NCBI RefSeq assembly: GCF_002846575.1
Contig: NZ_PJND01000008.1
Coordinates: 248,001 to 312,000, forward strand
Length of the DNA stretch: 64,000 bases
Source of the DNA: Flavobacterium lindanitolerans
Lineage (GTDB): Bacteria > Bacteroidota > Bacteroidia > Flavobacteriales > Flavobacteriaceae
Direction: 5' to 3'
Of the stretch, positions 25,594 through 35,593 are shown one piece after another. The notes under the pieces are model-generated. The model was not told the origin of the DNA. It saw only the letters and a list, made by a program, of their open reading frames with translations, and did no database searches. Both the position numbers and the translations under genes were made by a program. Position 1 is the first letter of the stretch. The number at the start of each line of letters is the position of its first letter.

Positions 25594-26544
25594 ATGAAAA
25601 AGTTCACTACTGTAGACGATATAAATGATTTGGACGAACTGATTTTAACCGCCAAAAAAATCAAGTCTGACCCTTTTGTAAATTCCGGTTTGGGTAAACA
25701 CAAAACGCTGGGACTACTGTTTTTCAACCCAAGCCTCAGAACAAGATTGAGTACCCAAAAAGCCGCGTTGAATCTTGGGATGGACTGTATTGTAATGAAT
25801 CTCAATACAGAAGGCTGGTCGCTCGAATTTGAGGACGGCACGATTATGGACGGCGATAAGGCGGAACACATCAAAGAAGCCGCACAGGTTATTTCTCAAT
25901 ACTGTGACATTGTTGGCGTTAGAAGCTTCCCTACCTTAACCGATAAGGAAAAGGACGAAGCAGAACAGGTCATCAATGCTTTTACAAAATATGCTTCTGT
26001 TCCGGTAATCAGCCTGGAAGGCGCAACCGAACATCCGCTCCAGGCCGTTGCGGATGCACTGACTATACAGGAATACAAGACCAAAAGAAAACCAAAAGTG
26101 GTTCTGACCTGGGCACCGCATCCTAAGGCTTTGCCTCATGCCGTACCCAATTCTTTTGTCAAGATTATGAAACTTTCCGGTTATGAGCTTGTAATCGCGC
26201 ATCCGGAAGGATATGAACTGAATCCTGAAATCACAAAAGGAGCAACAATCACAAACAATCAGGATGAGGCCTTCAAAAATGCCGATTTTATATATGCTAA
26301 AAATTGGAGTGCCTATAATGATTACGGGAAAATCCTTTCTAAAGACATGAATTGGACCATCACACAGGAAAAAATGGAACTTACAGCTAATGCAAAGTTC
26401 TTGCATTGCCTTCCGGTTAGAAGAAATATGATTGTTTCTGATGAGGTTTTAGACGGCGATAATTCTATCGTTATCCCGCAAGCCAACAACAGGACTTATG
26501 CAGCACAGGCAATATTGACAAAAATTCTGGAAAATGAAAACTAA
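25594..26544 (+). CDS. argF': N-acylornithine carbamoyltransferase (acetyl- or succinyl-specific)
   Basis: 316 residues. Transfers the carbamoyl group to an N-acylated ornithine, the route used by Bacteroidota and Xanthomonas instead of ornithine itself. The carbamoyl-phosphate loop is FFNPSLRTRLS rather than the STRT form of ordinary ArgF. Other motifs are EGATEHPLQAVADAL and HCLPVRRNMIVSDEV. Residue 90, in MDGDKAEH, is Ala. By my recalled alignment, this position is Pro90 in the Bacteroides fragilis succinylornithine enzyme and Glu92 in the Xanthomonas acetylornithine enzyme, so specificity is open. It overlaps argB by 11 bases. Confidence 0.92.
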   Translation: MKKFTTVDDINDLDELILTAKKIKSDPFVNSGLGKHKTLGLLFFNPSLRTRLSTQKAALNLGMDCIVMNLNTEGWSLEFEDGTIMDGDKAEHIKEAAQVISQYCDIVGVRSFPTLTDKEKDEAEQVINAFTKYASVPVISLEGATEHPLQAVADALTIQEYKTKRKPKVVLTWAPHPKALPHAVPNSFVKIMKLSGYELVIAHPEGYELNPEITKGATITNNQDEAFKNADFIYAKNWSAYNDYGKILSKDMNWTITQEKMELTANAKFLHCLPVRRNMIVSDEVLDGDNSIVIPQANNRTYAAQAILTKILENEN

Positions 26545-27316
26545 ACCAGGTCTTAGCATCATAAAAATAGGCGGCAACATCATCGACAATGAACAACTCT
26601 TGTCAGAATTCCTTACCGACTTTTCGGAACTGAAAGGACATAAAATTCTGGTACATGGCGGTGGTAAAAAAGCCAGCGAAATAGCCGAAAAACTGGGATT
26701 AAAACCTTGCTTTTCAAACGGCAGAAGAATTACAGATGAAGCTATGCTCGATGTTGCCGTTATGACCTATTCCGGTTTATTAAATAAACAGATTGTAGCC
26801 CAATTGCAACAATTTGGCACAAACAGCATCGGATTTTCGGGTGCAGACGGTAACCTCATCCAGTCAGAGAAAAGGAAAAACACGGAAATCGATTTTGGGT
26901 TTGTTGGTGATGTAATCCAGGTAAACAATAAGCTGATTTCGGCCTTGTTAGTGCAAAACTGCATACCTGTTTTTTCAGCCATTACACATGACGGAAAAGG
27001 TCAGTTATTGAATACGAACGCCGATACGATTGCTGCAGAAATTGCAATTTCCTTATCTGAAGAATATGAGGTAGAACTCATCTACTGTTTTGAGAAAAAA
27101 GGTGTTTTACTTAATTCGGAAGATGATGATTCGGTTATTGAAGTTCTTGATTTTGAGAAATACCAAACATTAAAAAACGAGCAGACCATCCATTCGGGAA
27201 TGTTGCCCAAACTCGAAAACTGCTTCAAATCATTGAACAATGGCGTTCACACAATTGTAATTGGAAATCAAAAAACGCTGAAAAACAAGGCTGCAGCTAC
27301 CCAAATAAAATTATAA
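26534..27316 (+). CDS. argB: Acetylglutamate kinase
   Basis: 260 residues, amino-acid-kinase fold. Motifs: IIKIGGNIIDNE, ILVHGGGKKASEIA, GRRITDEAMLDVAVM and LNTNADTIAAEIA. Phosphorylates the gamma-carboxyl of acylglutamate. Overlaps argF' and precedes the deacylase by 11 bases. Confidence 0.95.
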   Translation: MKTKPGLSIIKIGGNIIDNEQLLSEFLTDFSELKGHKILVHGGGKKASEIAEKLGLKPCFSNGRRITDEAMLDVAVMTYSGLLNKQIVAQLQQFGTNSIGFSGADGNLIQSEKRKNTEIDFGFVGDVIQVNNKLISALLVQNCIPVFSAITHDGKGQLLNTNADTIAAEIAISLSEEYEVELIYCFEKKGVLLNSEDDDSVIEVLDFEKYQTLKNEQTIHSGMLPKLENCFKSLNNGVHTIVIGNQKTLKNKAAATQIKL

Positions 27317-27327
27317 AGAGAAAAATC

Positions 27328-28419
27328 ATGACGCATAAAAGCATCGAAATAGTAACCAACGAAGCCATCAGTTTATTAAAACAGCTTATTGAAACACCGT
27401 CTTTTTCATCAGAAGAAGCCCAAACAGCACTTTTACTGGAAAACTGGTTTCAAAACAATTCCATTCCGTTTCAGAGAGAAAACAACAATGTCTGGGCTGT
27501 AAATTTGCATTATGATGCATCAAAACCAACACTGCTGCTGAATTCTCACCATGATACAGTAAAACCAAACGAAGGCTATACTTTAAATCCGTTTGAAGCT
27601 ATTGAAAAAGACGGAAAATTATTTGGACTTGGAAGCAATGATGCCGGAGGTTGCCTGGTTTCTTTGTTGGCTACGTTCACCTATTTTTATGCTTATGAAA
27701 ACCTTCCTTACAATATTTTATTTGCGGGTACTGCCGAAGAAGAAAGTAGCGGCCCAAACGGACTGAATGGTTTATTGAAACATCTGCCTGAAATAGAATG
27801 TGCCATAGTAGGCGAACCAACACAGATGCAGTTGGCCATTGCTGAAAAAGGACTTCTTGTCCTGGACATCATCATTCCCGGAACAGCAAGTCATGCGGCT
27901 CACCAAAATACAGACAATCCAATTTACAATGCACTTGCCGCTATTGAATGGTTCAGGACGTATGAATTTGAAAAGGTATCTGAAATATTAGGCCCTGTAA
28001 AAATGACCGTTACGCAGATAAATGCCGGAAAACAGCACAATGTAGTACCGTCTGAATGCAGTCTGGTTGTAGATATTCGCGTAAACGATTGCTATACGAA
28101 TGAAGAAATCCTCAAAGTTGTACAACAACATATCAAAGGAAACGTAAATCCAAGGTCAATGCATTTGAATGCGTCTTCAATCGACAAAAACCATCCTTTG
28201 GTACAAGCGGGAATTTCTTTGGGAAGACAAACATACGGTTCGCCTACACTATCTGACCAATCGGTTTTGAACTGCCAATCGATGAAACTGGGACCTGGCG
28301 ACTCGCTGCGTTCACATACCGCCAATGAATTTATTTTTCTGGAAGAAATAAGGGAAGGTATTCACTTATATACCAAAATTTTATCCGATTTTTTTAATCT
28401 AAACAACACAATAACCTAA
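27328..28419 (+). CDS. argE: M20-family deacylase, acetyl(succinyl)citrulline/ornithine deacylase
   Basis: 363 residues, zinc peptidase M20. Metal motifs: LLLNSHHDTVKP (His/Asp), LFGLGSNDAGGCLVS (Asp), AGTAEEESSGPNG (catalytic and metal Glu), and a late His in LGPGDSLRSHTANEF. Because the carbamoyltransferase acts on acylated ornithine, this enzyme probably deacylates acylcitrulline rather than acylornithine. The role is inferred from the pathway order. Confidence 0.9.
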   Translation: MTHKSIEIVTNEAISLLKQLIETPSFSSEEAQTALLLENWFQNNSIPFQRENNNVWAVNLHYDASKPTLLLNSHHDTVKPNEGYTLNPFEAIEKDGKLFGLGSNDAGGCLVSLLATFTYFYAYENLPYNILFAGTAEEESSGPNGLNGLLKHLPEIECAIVGEPTQMQLAIAEKGLLVLDIIIPGTASHAAHQNTDNPIYNALAAIEWFRTYEFEKVSEILGPVKMTVTQINAGKQHNVVPSECSLVVDIRVNDCYTNEEILKVVQQHIKGNVNPRSMHLNASSIDKNHPLVQAGISLGRQTYGSPTLSDQSVLNCQSMKLGPGDSLRSHTANEFIFLEEIREGIHLYTKILSDFFNLNNTIT

Positions 28420-28431
28420 ATAACACACACT

Positions 28432-29718
28432 ATGAAACTTTGGGAAAAAGGAATACCTACCGACCAGAAAATAGACCTCTTTACGGTTGGAAATGACAGG
28501 GAACTGGATTTGGTTCTGGCAAAATACGATGTATTAGGCTCTATCGCACATGCCAAAATGTTGGGCAAAATAAACATCCTGACCGAAAAGGAAACAACCG
28601 ATTTGGTATTGGCTTTAGAAGATATTCTGGCACAAATAAAACAAGGCAACTTTACAATTGAAGCGGCTTTTGAAGATGTGCATTCTAAAATAGAATATCT
28701 ATTAACTGAAAAATTAGGCGAAGCCGGAAAAAAAATCCATACGGCCCGTTCCAGAAACGACCAGGTTCTGGTAGATATACATCTTTATCTGAAAGAAGAA
28801 ATCACATCTGTCAAAAAACTCGTTAAGGAACTTTTCGACCTGCTGATTTTATTGAGCAAAAAACACGAAGATATTATTCTTCCGGGCTACACGCATTTGC
28901 AGATTGCTATGCCTTCTTCTTTTGGGATGTGGTTTTCTGCCTATGCAGAATTACTCATTGACGATATGGTTATGCTCAATGCGGCACAAAAAATTGTAGA
29001 CCAAAATCCGCTGGGTTCTGCTGCCGGATATGGAAGTTCTTTTCCTATTGACAGAACATTTACCACTCAGGAATTAGGGTTTTCGATATTGAAATACAAT
29101 TCGGTAGCCGCACAAATGAGCCGTGGAAAAGCTGAGAAAACAGTTTCATTCGCATTTTCAGGACTGGCAGCCACTTTATCCAAGCTGGCTATGGATGTCT
29201 GCTTGTATATGAGTCAGAATTTCAACTTTATAAGCCTTCCAAATCACCTGACTACAGGTTCCAGCATTATGCCCCACAAGAAAAATCCGGATGTTTTTGA
29301 ATTGATCAGGGCAAAATGCAATAAGATTCAGGCCCTGCCTTATGAAATCACTTTGCTGACCAACAATCTGCCAAGTGGCTATCACAGAGATTTCCAATTA
29401 CTAAAAGAAGGACTTTTTCCTGCTATTCAGAATTTAAAATCATGTCTGGAGATTGCCTGCTTTTCTTTAAAAGACATTCAGGTGAATACAACCATCCTTG
29501 AAGATAAAAAATACGATTACCTGTTTACCGTTGATAATTTGAATGAACTGGTTCAGCAGGGGGTCCCTTTCAGAGATGCTTATAAAATAATTGCTACACA
29601 AATTGAAAATGGCGAATATGAGCCTTCATCAAAAACAACGCATACACATGAAGGCAGTATTAATAATTTGTGTTTAAAGGAGATTGTTTTGAAGATGGAG
29701 AATTTTTTGAGGGACTAA
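28432..29718 (+). CDS. argH: Argininosuccinate lyase
   Basis: 428 residues, fumarase/aspartase superfamily. Motifs: KIHTARSRNDQVLVD, GYTHLQIAMPSSFG and the signature GSSIMPHKKNPD. Splits argininosuccinate to arginine and fumarate. Last gene of the eight-gene operon; 12 bases after the deacylase gene. Confidence 0.97.
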   Translation: MKLWEKGIPTDQKIDLFTVGNDRELDLVLAKYDVLGSIAHAKMLGKINILTEKETTDLVLALEDILAQIKQGNFTIEAAFEDVHSKIEYLLTEKLGEAGKKIHTARSRNDQVLVDIHLYLKEEITSVKKLVKELFDLLILLSKKHEDIILPGYTHLQIAMPSSFGMWFSAYAELLIDDMVMLNAAQKIVDQNPLGSAAGYGSSFPIDRTFTTQELGFSILKYNSVAAQMSRGKAEKTVSFAFSGLAATLSKLAMDVCLYMSQNFNFISLPNHLTTGSSIMPHKKNPDVFELIRAKCNKIQALPYEITLLTNNLPSGYHRDFQLLKEGLFPAIQNLKSCLEIACFSLKDIQVNTTILEDKKYDYLFTVDNLNELVQQGVPFRDAYKIIATQIENGEYEPSSKTTHTHEGSINNLCLKEIVLKMENFLRD

Positions 29719-29722
29719 GGCA

Positions 29723-29926
29723 CTAAGGTTCTGAGGCACTAAGGCTTTAAGACGTTAAGAATAGAGTTTATGCTATGAGAATCTGGTTTTCCGTTGTAAA
29801 ATCAGATAACAATTGCTCAGAAAGAACAAAACTTAGCTCCTTAGTGTCTTACAACCTCTTTTAGCTAATTCAATAACTTCTCTTTTACTCATAAGAACAC
29901 AAAACCTTAGTGCCTCAGAACCTTAG
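29723..29926. repeat. Inverted repeat pair of CTAAGG family downstream of argH
   Basis: A 22-base sequence at 29723-29744 (ctaaggttctgaggcact plus four more bases) recurs as a perfect reverse complement at 29905-29926, with a 160-base spacer that itself contains another ccttagtgtctt unit. It could fold as a long hairpin between argH and the convergent ytxJ. A related unit is at 10509. Confidence 0.85.
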
Positions 29927-29942
29927 CAACTTAGCACCTCTT

Positions 29943-30353
29943 TCACAATTTCCCTTCCAAAGCCTCCGCATCAATTGCACTATGTGAAACATCATAAACT
30001 GATTTTCCATTCTTAATCAGCAATAATTGAGGAGATTGATGGATAACATGAAAGCGCTGTGCAATTTCATTTGAAATATCACGGTAATTCAAAAGGTCTA
30101 AAAAATATAGCGAGGCCTCGTTATCATCTGCTTTATATTCTCTTTCAAAATTCTTTAGCGCCATCCTGCTAATGCTGCAGCGTGTGCTGTGCTTAAAGAT
30201 TACTACCGGTTTTTCTTCCGACTCTTCTATAATAGAATCCAATTGTTTTAATTCTGTTAAATCATTCCAATTAAAGCCGTTTTGATTCGTATCTTTATTA
30301 TCCGATTTATCTGATTTATCTGTATTGCCAAAAATTTTATCAAAAAAACTCAT
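29943..30353 (-). CDS. ytxJ: Bacillithiol-system redox protein YtxJ
   Basis: 136 residues, thioredoxin-like. The active-site motif is HSTRCSISRMALKNFE with a single Cys, and VIHQSPQLLLIKNGKSVYD supplies the cis-Pro region. The N-terminal ~35 residues are Asp/Lys/Asn-rich and probably disordered. YtxJ (DUF2847) proteins are thought to reduce mixed disulphides between proteins and bacillithiol, indicating that this host makes bacillithiol. Confidence 0.92.
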   Translation of the reverse strand: MSFFDKIFGNTDKSDKSDNKDTNQNGFNWNDLTELKQLDSIIEESEEKPVVIFKHSTRCSISRMALKNFEREYKADDNEASLYFLDLLNYRDISNEIAQRFHVIHQSPQLLLIKNGKSVYDVSHSAIDAEALEGKL

Positions 30354-30480
30354 ATCGTCAGGATTTAAGACTTTTTGTCTTGTTAAATTAATAAAAATAC
30401 TTCTTTTTAAGCCATTTTGTCAGATTTACCCTATTGGAATATAAATTGAAATGACTTTATCAAATTTAAAAATTTAATCT

Positions 30481-33081
30481 ATGAACTTTAATAATTTTAC
30501 CATAAAATCTCAGGAAGCCATCCAAAGGGCTCAGCAAATTGCTCAAAACTTTGGAAATCAACAGATTGAAAACGAACATATCGTAAAAGGAATCTTTGAA
30601 GTAGACGAAAACGTTACTCCATTCCTGCTTAAAAAACTCAACGTAAATCTGGGACTTTTGCAGCAGATTCTGGATAGTACATTACAATCTTTCCCAAAAG
30701 TTTCGGGAGGTGATATTATGCTATCGAGAGAAGCGTCAAGCACATTAAACAATGCGGCAAACATTGCCAAAAAGATGAACGATGAATTTGTATCTATCGA
30801 ACATCTTCTATTGGCTATTTTCAATTCAAAAAGTAAAATTGCCCAAATTTTAAAAGACCAGGGAGTTACTGAAAAAGGACTAAAAGCGGCTATTGACGAA
30901 CTTCGTAAAGGCGATAGGGTTACTTCTGCTTCCGCTGAAGAAACTTACAACTCGTTAAACAAATACGCTAAAAACCTAAACGAACTTGCCAGCAGCGGAA
31001 AACTCGACCCGGTTATTGGCAGAGATGAAGAAATCCGCAGGGTTTTACAGATTTTGACAAGAAGAACAAAAAACAACCCAATGCTTGTAGGGGAACCCGG
31101 TGTTGGTAAAACGGCCATTGCCGAAGGACTTGCCCACAGAATCGTTGATGGTGACGTGCCTGAAAATCTAAAAGACAAGATTGTGTATTCTTTAGATATG
31201 GGGGCCTTGATTGCCGGTGCCAAATACAAAGGGGAATTTGAAGAACGATTAAAATCGGTTGTAAAGGAAGTAACCTCTGCAGAAGGTGATATTGTCCTTT
31301 TTATTGATGAAATCCATACCCTGGTAGGTGCCGGAGGCGGTGAAGGCGCAATGGATGCAGCGAACATATTAAAACCTGCACTCGCCCGTGGTGAACTAAG
31401 AGCTATTGGTGCGACAACCTTAGACGAATATCAAAAATATTTTGAAAAGGATAAGGCATTAGAAAGACGTTTCCAAAAAGTTATGGTTGATGAACCGGAT
31501 ACGGAAAGTGCTATTTCCATCTTGCGTGGTATCAAAGAAAAATACGAAACACACCATCAGGTTCGCATCAAAGACGAAGCTATTATTGCGGCTGTTGAAT
31601 TATCTCAACGCTATATCACCAATCGTTTTCTTCCGGACAAGGCTATTGACTTAATGGACGAAGCAGCCTCTAAACTCCGAATGGAAATTAATTCAAAGCC
31701 TGAAGAACTGGACGTTCTGGATAGGAAAATCATGCAGCTTGAAATCGAAATGGAAGCGATTAAACGTGAAAACGACGAAAACAAGCTGAAAAGTCTGGGT
31801 CTGGAATTGGCAAACCTGAAAGAAGAACGCAATGAGATTTTTGCCAAATGGAAAAGCGAAAAAGACATTGTAGACAACGTTCAGGCTACCAAAACAGAAA
31901 TTGAGAATTTCAAACTGGAAGCAGAAAGAGCCGAACGCGAAGGCGATTACGGAAAAGTAGCCGAATTACGTTACGGAAAAATCAAAGAAGCTCAGGAACG
32001 ATTGGATGCTTTCCAAAAGCAATTGCAGGAAAACGAAGGGCATTCTTTAATCAAAGAAGAAGTAACCCGTGAAGATATTGCCGAAGTTGTTGCCAAATGG
32101 ACCGGAATTCCGGTAATGAAAATGCTGCAGGGCGAAAGAGAAAAACTGCTTCATCTTGAAGAAGAACTGCATAAAAGAGTTGTAGGTCAGGAAGAAGCTA
32201 TTGAAGCCGTCAGTGACGCCGTAAGAAGAAGCCGTGCCGGATTACAAGACGTTAAAAAGCCTATCGGTTCCTTCCTGTTTCTGGGAACAACAGGTGTAGG
32301 AAAAACAGAATTGGCAAAAGCATTGGCCTCTTACTTGTTTGATGATGAAAATGCCATGACAAGAATCGACATGAGCGAATATCAGGAAAGGCATAGCGTT
32401 AGCCGTTTGGTTGGTGCGCCTCCGGGATATGTAGGTTATGATGAAGGCGGACAATTGACGGAAGCTGTTAGAAGAAAACCATATTCTGTTGTATTGCTTG
32501 ATGAAATTGAGAAGGCACACCCTGATACGTTCAATATTTTGTTGCAAGTATTAGACGAAGGCCGTCTGACCGATAATAAAGGTCGTTTAGCCGATTTCAA
32601 GAACACGATTATTATCATGACTTCCAATATGGGAAGCTCTATCATACAGGAGAAATTCGAGAACCTGAAAGGGAATGTTGAAAGCGCGATTGAAGCTGCC
32701 AAAGTAGAAGTACTTGCTTTATTGAAACAAACCGTACGCCCTGAATTTATAAACAGGATTGATGACATCGTAATGTTTACACCTCTTAATGAAAACAACA
32801 TTAAGGAAATTGTGGGACTACAACTAAAATCTATCACTAAGATGCTGGCATTACAAAACATTACTTTAGATGCCACACCGGAAGCGATTGATTACCTTGC
32901 TAAAAAAGGCTACGACCCGCAATTTGGTGCACGACCTGTAAAAAGAGTTGTTCAGAAAGAAGTCCTGAATGAACTTTCGAAAGAAATACTTTCAGGAAAA
33001 GTCACTACAGACAGCATTATTCTGTTAGACAGCTTTGACGGAAAACTGGTATTTAGAAATCAGACCGAATTGGCAAATTAA
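30481..33081 (+). CDS. clpB: ATP-dependent disaggregase ClpB
   Basis: 866 residues, the usual length. N-domain repeats (1-145), NBD1 with [13 protein letters not shown] and [10 protein letters not shown], a coiled-coil M domain (about 400-525), NBD2 with [15 protein letters not shown] and [11 protein letters not shown], and [13 protein letters not shown]. Works with DnaK to dissolve aggregates after stress. Monocistronic with a strong terminator. Confidence 0.98.
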   Translation: MNFNNFTIKSQEAIQRAQQIAQNFGNQQIENEHIVKGIFEVDENVTPFLLKKLNVNLGLLQQILDSTLQSFPKVSGGDIMLSREASSTLNNAANIAKKMNDEFVSIEHLLLAIFNSKSKIAQILKDQGVTEKGLKAAIDELRKGDRVTSASAEETYNSLNKYAKNLNELASSGKLDPVIGRDEEIRRVLQILTRRTKNNPMLVGEPGVGKTAIAEGLAHRIVDGDVPENLKDKIVYSLDMGALIAGAKYKGEFEERLKSVVKEVTSAEGDIVLFIDEIHTLVGAGGGEGAMDAANILKPALARGELRAIGATTLDEYQKYFEKDKALERRFQKVMVDEPDTESAISILRGIKEKYETHHQVRIKDEAIIAAVELSQRYITNRFLPDKAIDLMDEAASKLRMEINSKPEELDVLDRKIMQLEIEMEAIKRENDENKLKSLGLELANLKEERNEIFAKWKSEKDIVDNVQATKTEIENFKLEAERAEREGDYGKVAELRYGKIKEAQERLDAFQKQLQENEGHSLIKEEVTREDIAEVVAKWTGIPVMKMLQGEREKLLHLEEELHKRVVGQEEAIEAVSDAVRRSRAGLQDVKKPIGSFLFLGTTGVGKTELAKALASYLFDDENAMTRIDMSEYQERHSVSRLVGAPPGYVGYDEGGQLTEAVRRKPYSVVLLDEIEKAHPDTFNILLQVLDEGRLTDNKGRLADFKNTIIIMTSNMGSSIIQEKFENLKGNVESAIEAAKVEVLALLKQTVRPEFINRIDDIVMFTPLNENNIKEIVGLQLKSITKMLALQNITLDATPEAIDYLAKKGYDPQFGARPVKRVVQKEVLNELSKEILSGKVTTDSIILLDSFDGKLVFRNQTELAN

Positions 33082-33100
33082 TAATTGAGATTACTAAAAT

Positions 33101-33137
33101 AAAAAAAGCCTAACCAAGTTTTTGGTTAGGCTTTTTT
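33101..33137. terminator. Bidirectional terminator after clpB
   Basis: A long perfect stem (core gcctaaccaa / ttggttaggc) with a four-base loop, flanked by A and T runs, between convergent genes. Confidence 0.93.
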
Positions 33138-33157
33138 GCAGAAAAGAATTTTCGCTA

Positions 33158-33418
33158 TTAACGTGTGCTTCTCTGCGGATAATATTGCCTTACGGTACGG
33201 ATTCCATAATGCTTCCTTCTTCCGAAACTTCGTTTTTTTCTGAAAAAGCTAATAATGCAATATCCATTTACAATAAAAGAGCAAATAAAAAGCAATATGA
33301 AACCTCCTTTGAGCAATAGGCTGGCCATTTCTGAAGAATTATCAGCAAATCTTCCGGGTAGTGCATAACCCGAAATCAGCAGGCCAACTGTTGAGATGGC
33401 AAAGGTTAAACGATTCAT
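33158..33418 (-). CDS. Small two-helix membrane protein
   Basis: 86 residues. Hydrophobic segments at about 5-22 and 36-58, then a basic tail rich in Arg (KKRSFGRRKHYGIRTVR). The gene ends just before the clpB terminator, which it shares. No family recognised; the codon pattern and clean spacing support a real gene. Confidence 0.55.
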   Translation of the reverse strand: MNRLTFAISTVGLLISGYALPGRFADNSSEMASLLLKGGFILLFICSFIVNGYCIISFFRKKRSFGRRKHYGIRTVRQYYPQRSTR

Positions 33419-33451
33419 ATTAAATTAAGTTTATAGTTTGGTGGCAAATTA

Positions 33452-33733
33452 TCAAACAGCAGCTCTCAAATATTCATATTCAAATTCCTCATGGTGGTCA
33501 TAAGCAATTTCCAGAATATCAATCTCGTTGTAAGCTACTTCCCCGTCAGTGTCCTCTATGACACATATACCCAAAACCTCAAAAGGTCTTTCAATTTGCA
33601 TATTATTACTAACAATATATTCCATTGCCAGCTCGTCAAAATTTTTAGGATGTAGTACAAGCATTACACTATCCGTTAATTCGTTTTCAATGATAAATTC
33701 TTTGATGCCCAATAATGTGATTAGATTTTTCAT
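33452..33733 (-). CDS. Small acidic protein of unknown function
   Basis: 93 residues, strongly acidic (for example EDTDGEVAYNEIDILEIAYDHHEEFEYEYLRA), no signal or membrane segment. It lies 33 bases upstream of the small membrane protein gene on the same strand and may be co-transcribed. I do not recognise the family. Confidence 0.6.
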   Translation of the reverse strand: MKNLITLLGIKEFIIENELTDSVMLVLHPKNFDELAMEYIVSNNMQIERPFEVLGICVIEDTDGEVAYNEIDILEIAYDHHEEFEYEYLRAAV

Positions 33734-34166
33734 AATGCTTTGTTTTGGTTAGGTTAGTAATTATTTTAGGTTGGTATGTTTACAAATTTGGCTTTTTTAT
33801 ATTTACCAACACCTTCAACAAGTATTAAATTTTACGCAAAAAACCATTAAAATAATGTTAAAAACGTAGCAAAAACCTTAATTTTTATACTATAAAATTT
33901 ATGTTTATATAATTACCATTTTTAACAATTCTGAAAACAACTTTTGCACTTAAAAAACAATCAAAAAAAGATTCTTAATAATCCCAAATCTTTAAACATC
34001 ACCATTGCGAAAAATTGATGCCGGTTGTTATTTCCTTTTTTTCTAAAATATTGATTTTTAATAGGCAAGAAAAATAATACAAAAAAAGATGTTAAAATTC
34101 ATAGCAAAAAAGCAACCTTTTCATTTTACTACATCTTTAAGAAAAAACAATTTAAAATTTTTAACT
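33734..34166. other. AT-rich intergenic region between divergent genes
   Basis: About 430 bases, very AT-rich with A and T runs. No credible ORF or RNA was seen; it should hold the promoters of the two divergent genes, but no full TTG-N19-TAnnTTTG match is present. Confidence 0.4.
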
Positions 34167-34574
34167 ATGAAAAAGTTTGCATTAAAAACAATGGCGTTAG
34201 TTTTGTTCGTTTCGACGGCTCTTACTTCTTGCAGTAACGATGACGATTCTAAAAGCAACAACCAAACCACACAAAAAGAATTTACAACAGCAGTTACCGG
34301 TCCTACAACTGGAGCTAAGAATCAGGAAATCACTTTAACGGTGACCCACGTTGTTGATAATAATTGTGGTGTGTTCAACAGATTTGTAGAATCTACAAGC
34401 GGAAATACAAAAACTGTTGAGGTAGAAGTAAAATACACCGGAACAAACTGCGGAACAACTCCTTCAACCAAAACTCAACCGTACAAGTTTACTGTTAGCC
34501 AAAATGGTACTTACGTGTTTAAGTTCAAAAAAAGCGCAACAGAATTTATTACGCACAGCGTTGTAATTCAATAA
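34167..34574 (+). CDS. Small lipoprotein of unknown function
   Basis: 135 residues. Lipoprotein signal peptide with lipobox LTSC followed by SNDDD, then a Lys/Asn/Thr-rich linker and an Ig-like or beta-sandwich region (ITLTVTHVVDNNCGVFNRF ... GTYVFKFKKS). The frame is open upstream to 34089, but the signal peptide sets the ATG at 34167. Probably an outer-membrane-anchored protein. Confidence 0.8.
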   Translation: MKKFALKTMALVLFVSTALTSCSNDDDSKSNNQTTQKEFTTAVTGPTTGAKNQEITLTVTHVVDNNCGVFNRFVESTSGNTKTVEVEVKYTGTNCGTTPSTKTQPYKFTVSQNGTYVFKFKKSATEFITHSVVIQ

Positions 34575-34595
34575 TTCCGTTTCAAAAAAAATTGT

Positions 34596-34626
34596 AAAAC
34601 ACCAGCCTGCACGCTGGTGTTTTTTT
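34596..34626 (+). terminator. Terminator after the lipoprotein gene
   Basis: Stem acaccagc / gctggtgt with a six-base loop, A run before and T run after. Confidence 0.92.
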
Positions 34627-34630
34627 ATTC

Positions 34631-34638
34631 TATTTTTG
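34631..34638 (+). promoter_or_regulatory. -7 box of the aldose epimerase-like gene
   Basis: TATTTTTG matches TAnnTTTG; the chosen ATG is 28 bases further. It lies directly after the previous terminator. No clear -33 element. Confidence 0.55.
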
Positions 34639-34665
34639 CCATATATCATCTTAAATCAAATCCGT

Positions 34666-35511
34666 ATGAACATTGTTCTACAAAATAAAGAGCTAAAGGC
34701 TACCATCAATACAAAAGGGGCTGAATTAATTTCATTAAAGAGAAACGCTAAAGAATATATATGGGAAGGAAATCCTAACTTTTGGGACAAGCACTCTCCT
34801 ATTTTATTTCCTATTGTAGGTACACTAAAAGAGGGGCAATATAACTATGAAAATAAGTCGTATCAATTATCAAGACATGGATTTGCGAGAGATAATGTGT
34901 TCTGTGTGGAGGAAACCTTTAAAAATAAAGCTGTATTTTCCTTTCGTTCGTCTGAAGAAACAGCAAAATACTATCCTTTTGATTTTGAATTAAAGATAAT
35001 TTACACTCTGGAAGAGAATTATCTTACTATCAAATATGAAGTTACCAATAATGGCAATACAAAAATGCCTTTCTCCATAGGCGGTCATCCTGCCTTTGCG
35101 CTAACTGATACTTTTGAAAATTACTCGCTTCTTTTTGAAAATGATGAGTCGCTTACTTGCTATTCTTTAGAAAACAATTTGCTTTCTGAACGTACCACTG
35201 TATTAAAACTATCAGATCACAAACTGCCTCTGTCCTATTCTCTATTTGAAGAAGATGCCTTGATAATTAAAAAACTGGAATCGAAAAAAATCCAAATACT
35301 CAAAAACGGCAAGCCTTACGTGGAAATCTCTCTGTACGATTTCCCAAATCTTGGAATCTGGACAAAAAACAATGCGCCTTTTATCTGTTTGGAGCCTTGG
35401 CATGGCTATTCAGACTCTATAAAAAGTACGGGGAATTTATTTGAAAAAGAAGGAATACTAATTCTTTCTGCAAAAGAAACATTTGAAACCTCTTTCAGAA
35501 TAAAAATCTAA
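34666..35511 (+). CDS. Aldose 1-epimerase family protein
   Basis: 281 residues from MNIVLQNKELKATI; an upstream ATG-like start at 34636 would fall inside the -7 box. Galactose-mutarotase-like beta-sandwich with SPILFPIVGTLKEG, LSRHGFARD (catalytic His), FSIGGHPAFAL and FICLEPWHGYSDS. Likely interconverts anomers of a hexose or hexose-6-phosphate (LACX-like group). Monocistronic. Confidence 0.88.
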   Translation: MNIVLQNKELKATINTKGAELISLKRNAKEYIWEGNPNFWDKHSPILFPIVGTLKEGQYNYENKSYQLSRHGFARDNVFCVEETFKNKAVFSFRSSEETAKYYPFDFELKIIYTLEENYLTIKYEVTNNGNTKMPFSIGGHPAFALTDTFENYSLLFENDESLTCYSLENNLLSERTTVLKLSDHKLPLSYSLFEEDALIIKKLESKKIQILKNGKPYVEISLYDFPNLGIWTKNNAPFICLEPWHGYSDSIKSTGNLFEKEGILILSAKETFETSFRIKI

Positions 35512-35564
35512 TTTCTTAACCTAAAAAAGCAATTGTGAATAGGCATACACAACATTATCCTTGC

Positions 35565-35572
35565 TACATTTG
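35565..35572 (+). promoter_or_regulatory. -7 box of the DUF3575 gene
   Basis: TACATTTG, matching TAnnTTTG, 21 bases before the ATG at 35594, within the region where an upstream in-frame start (35561) would lie; this supports the later start. Confidence 0.55.
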
Positions 35573-35593
35573 CAAAAATTGATTTCATTAAAA

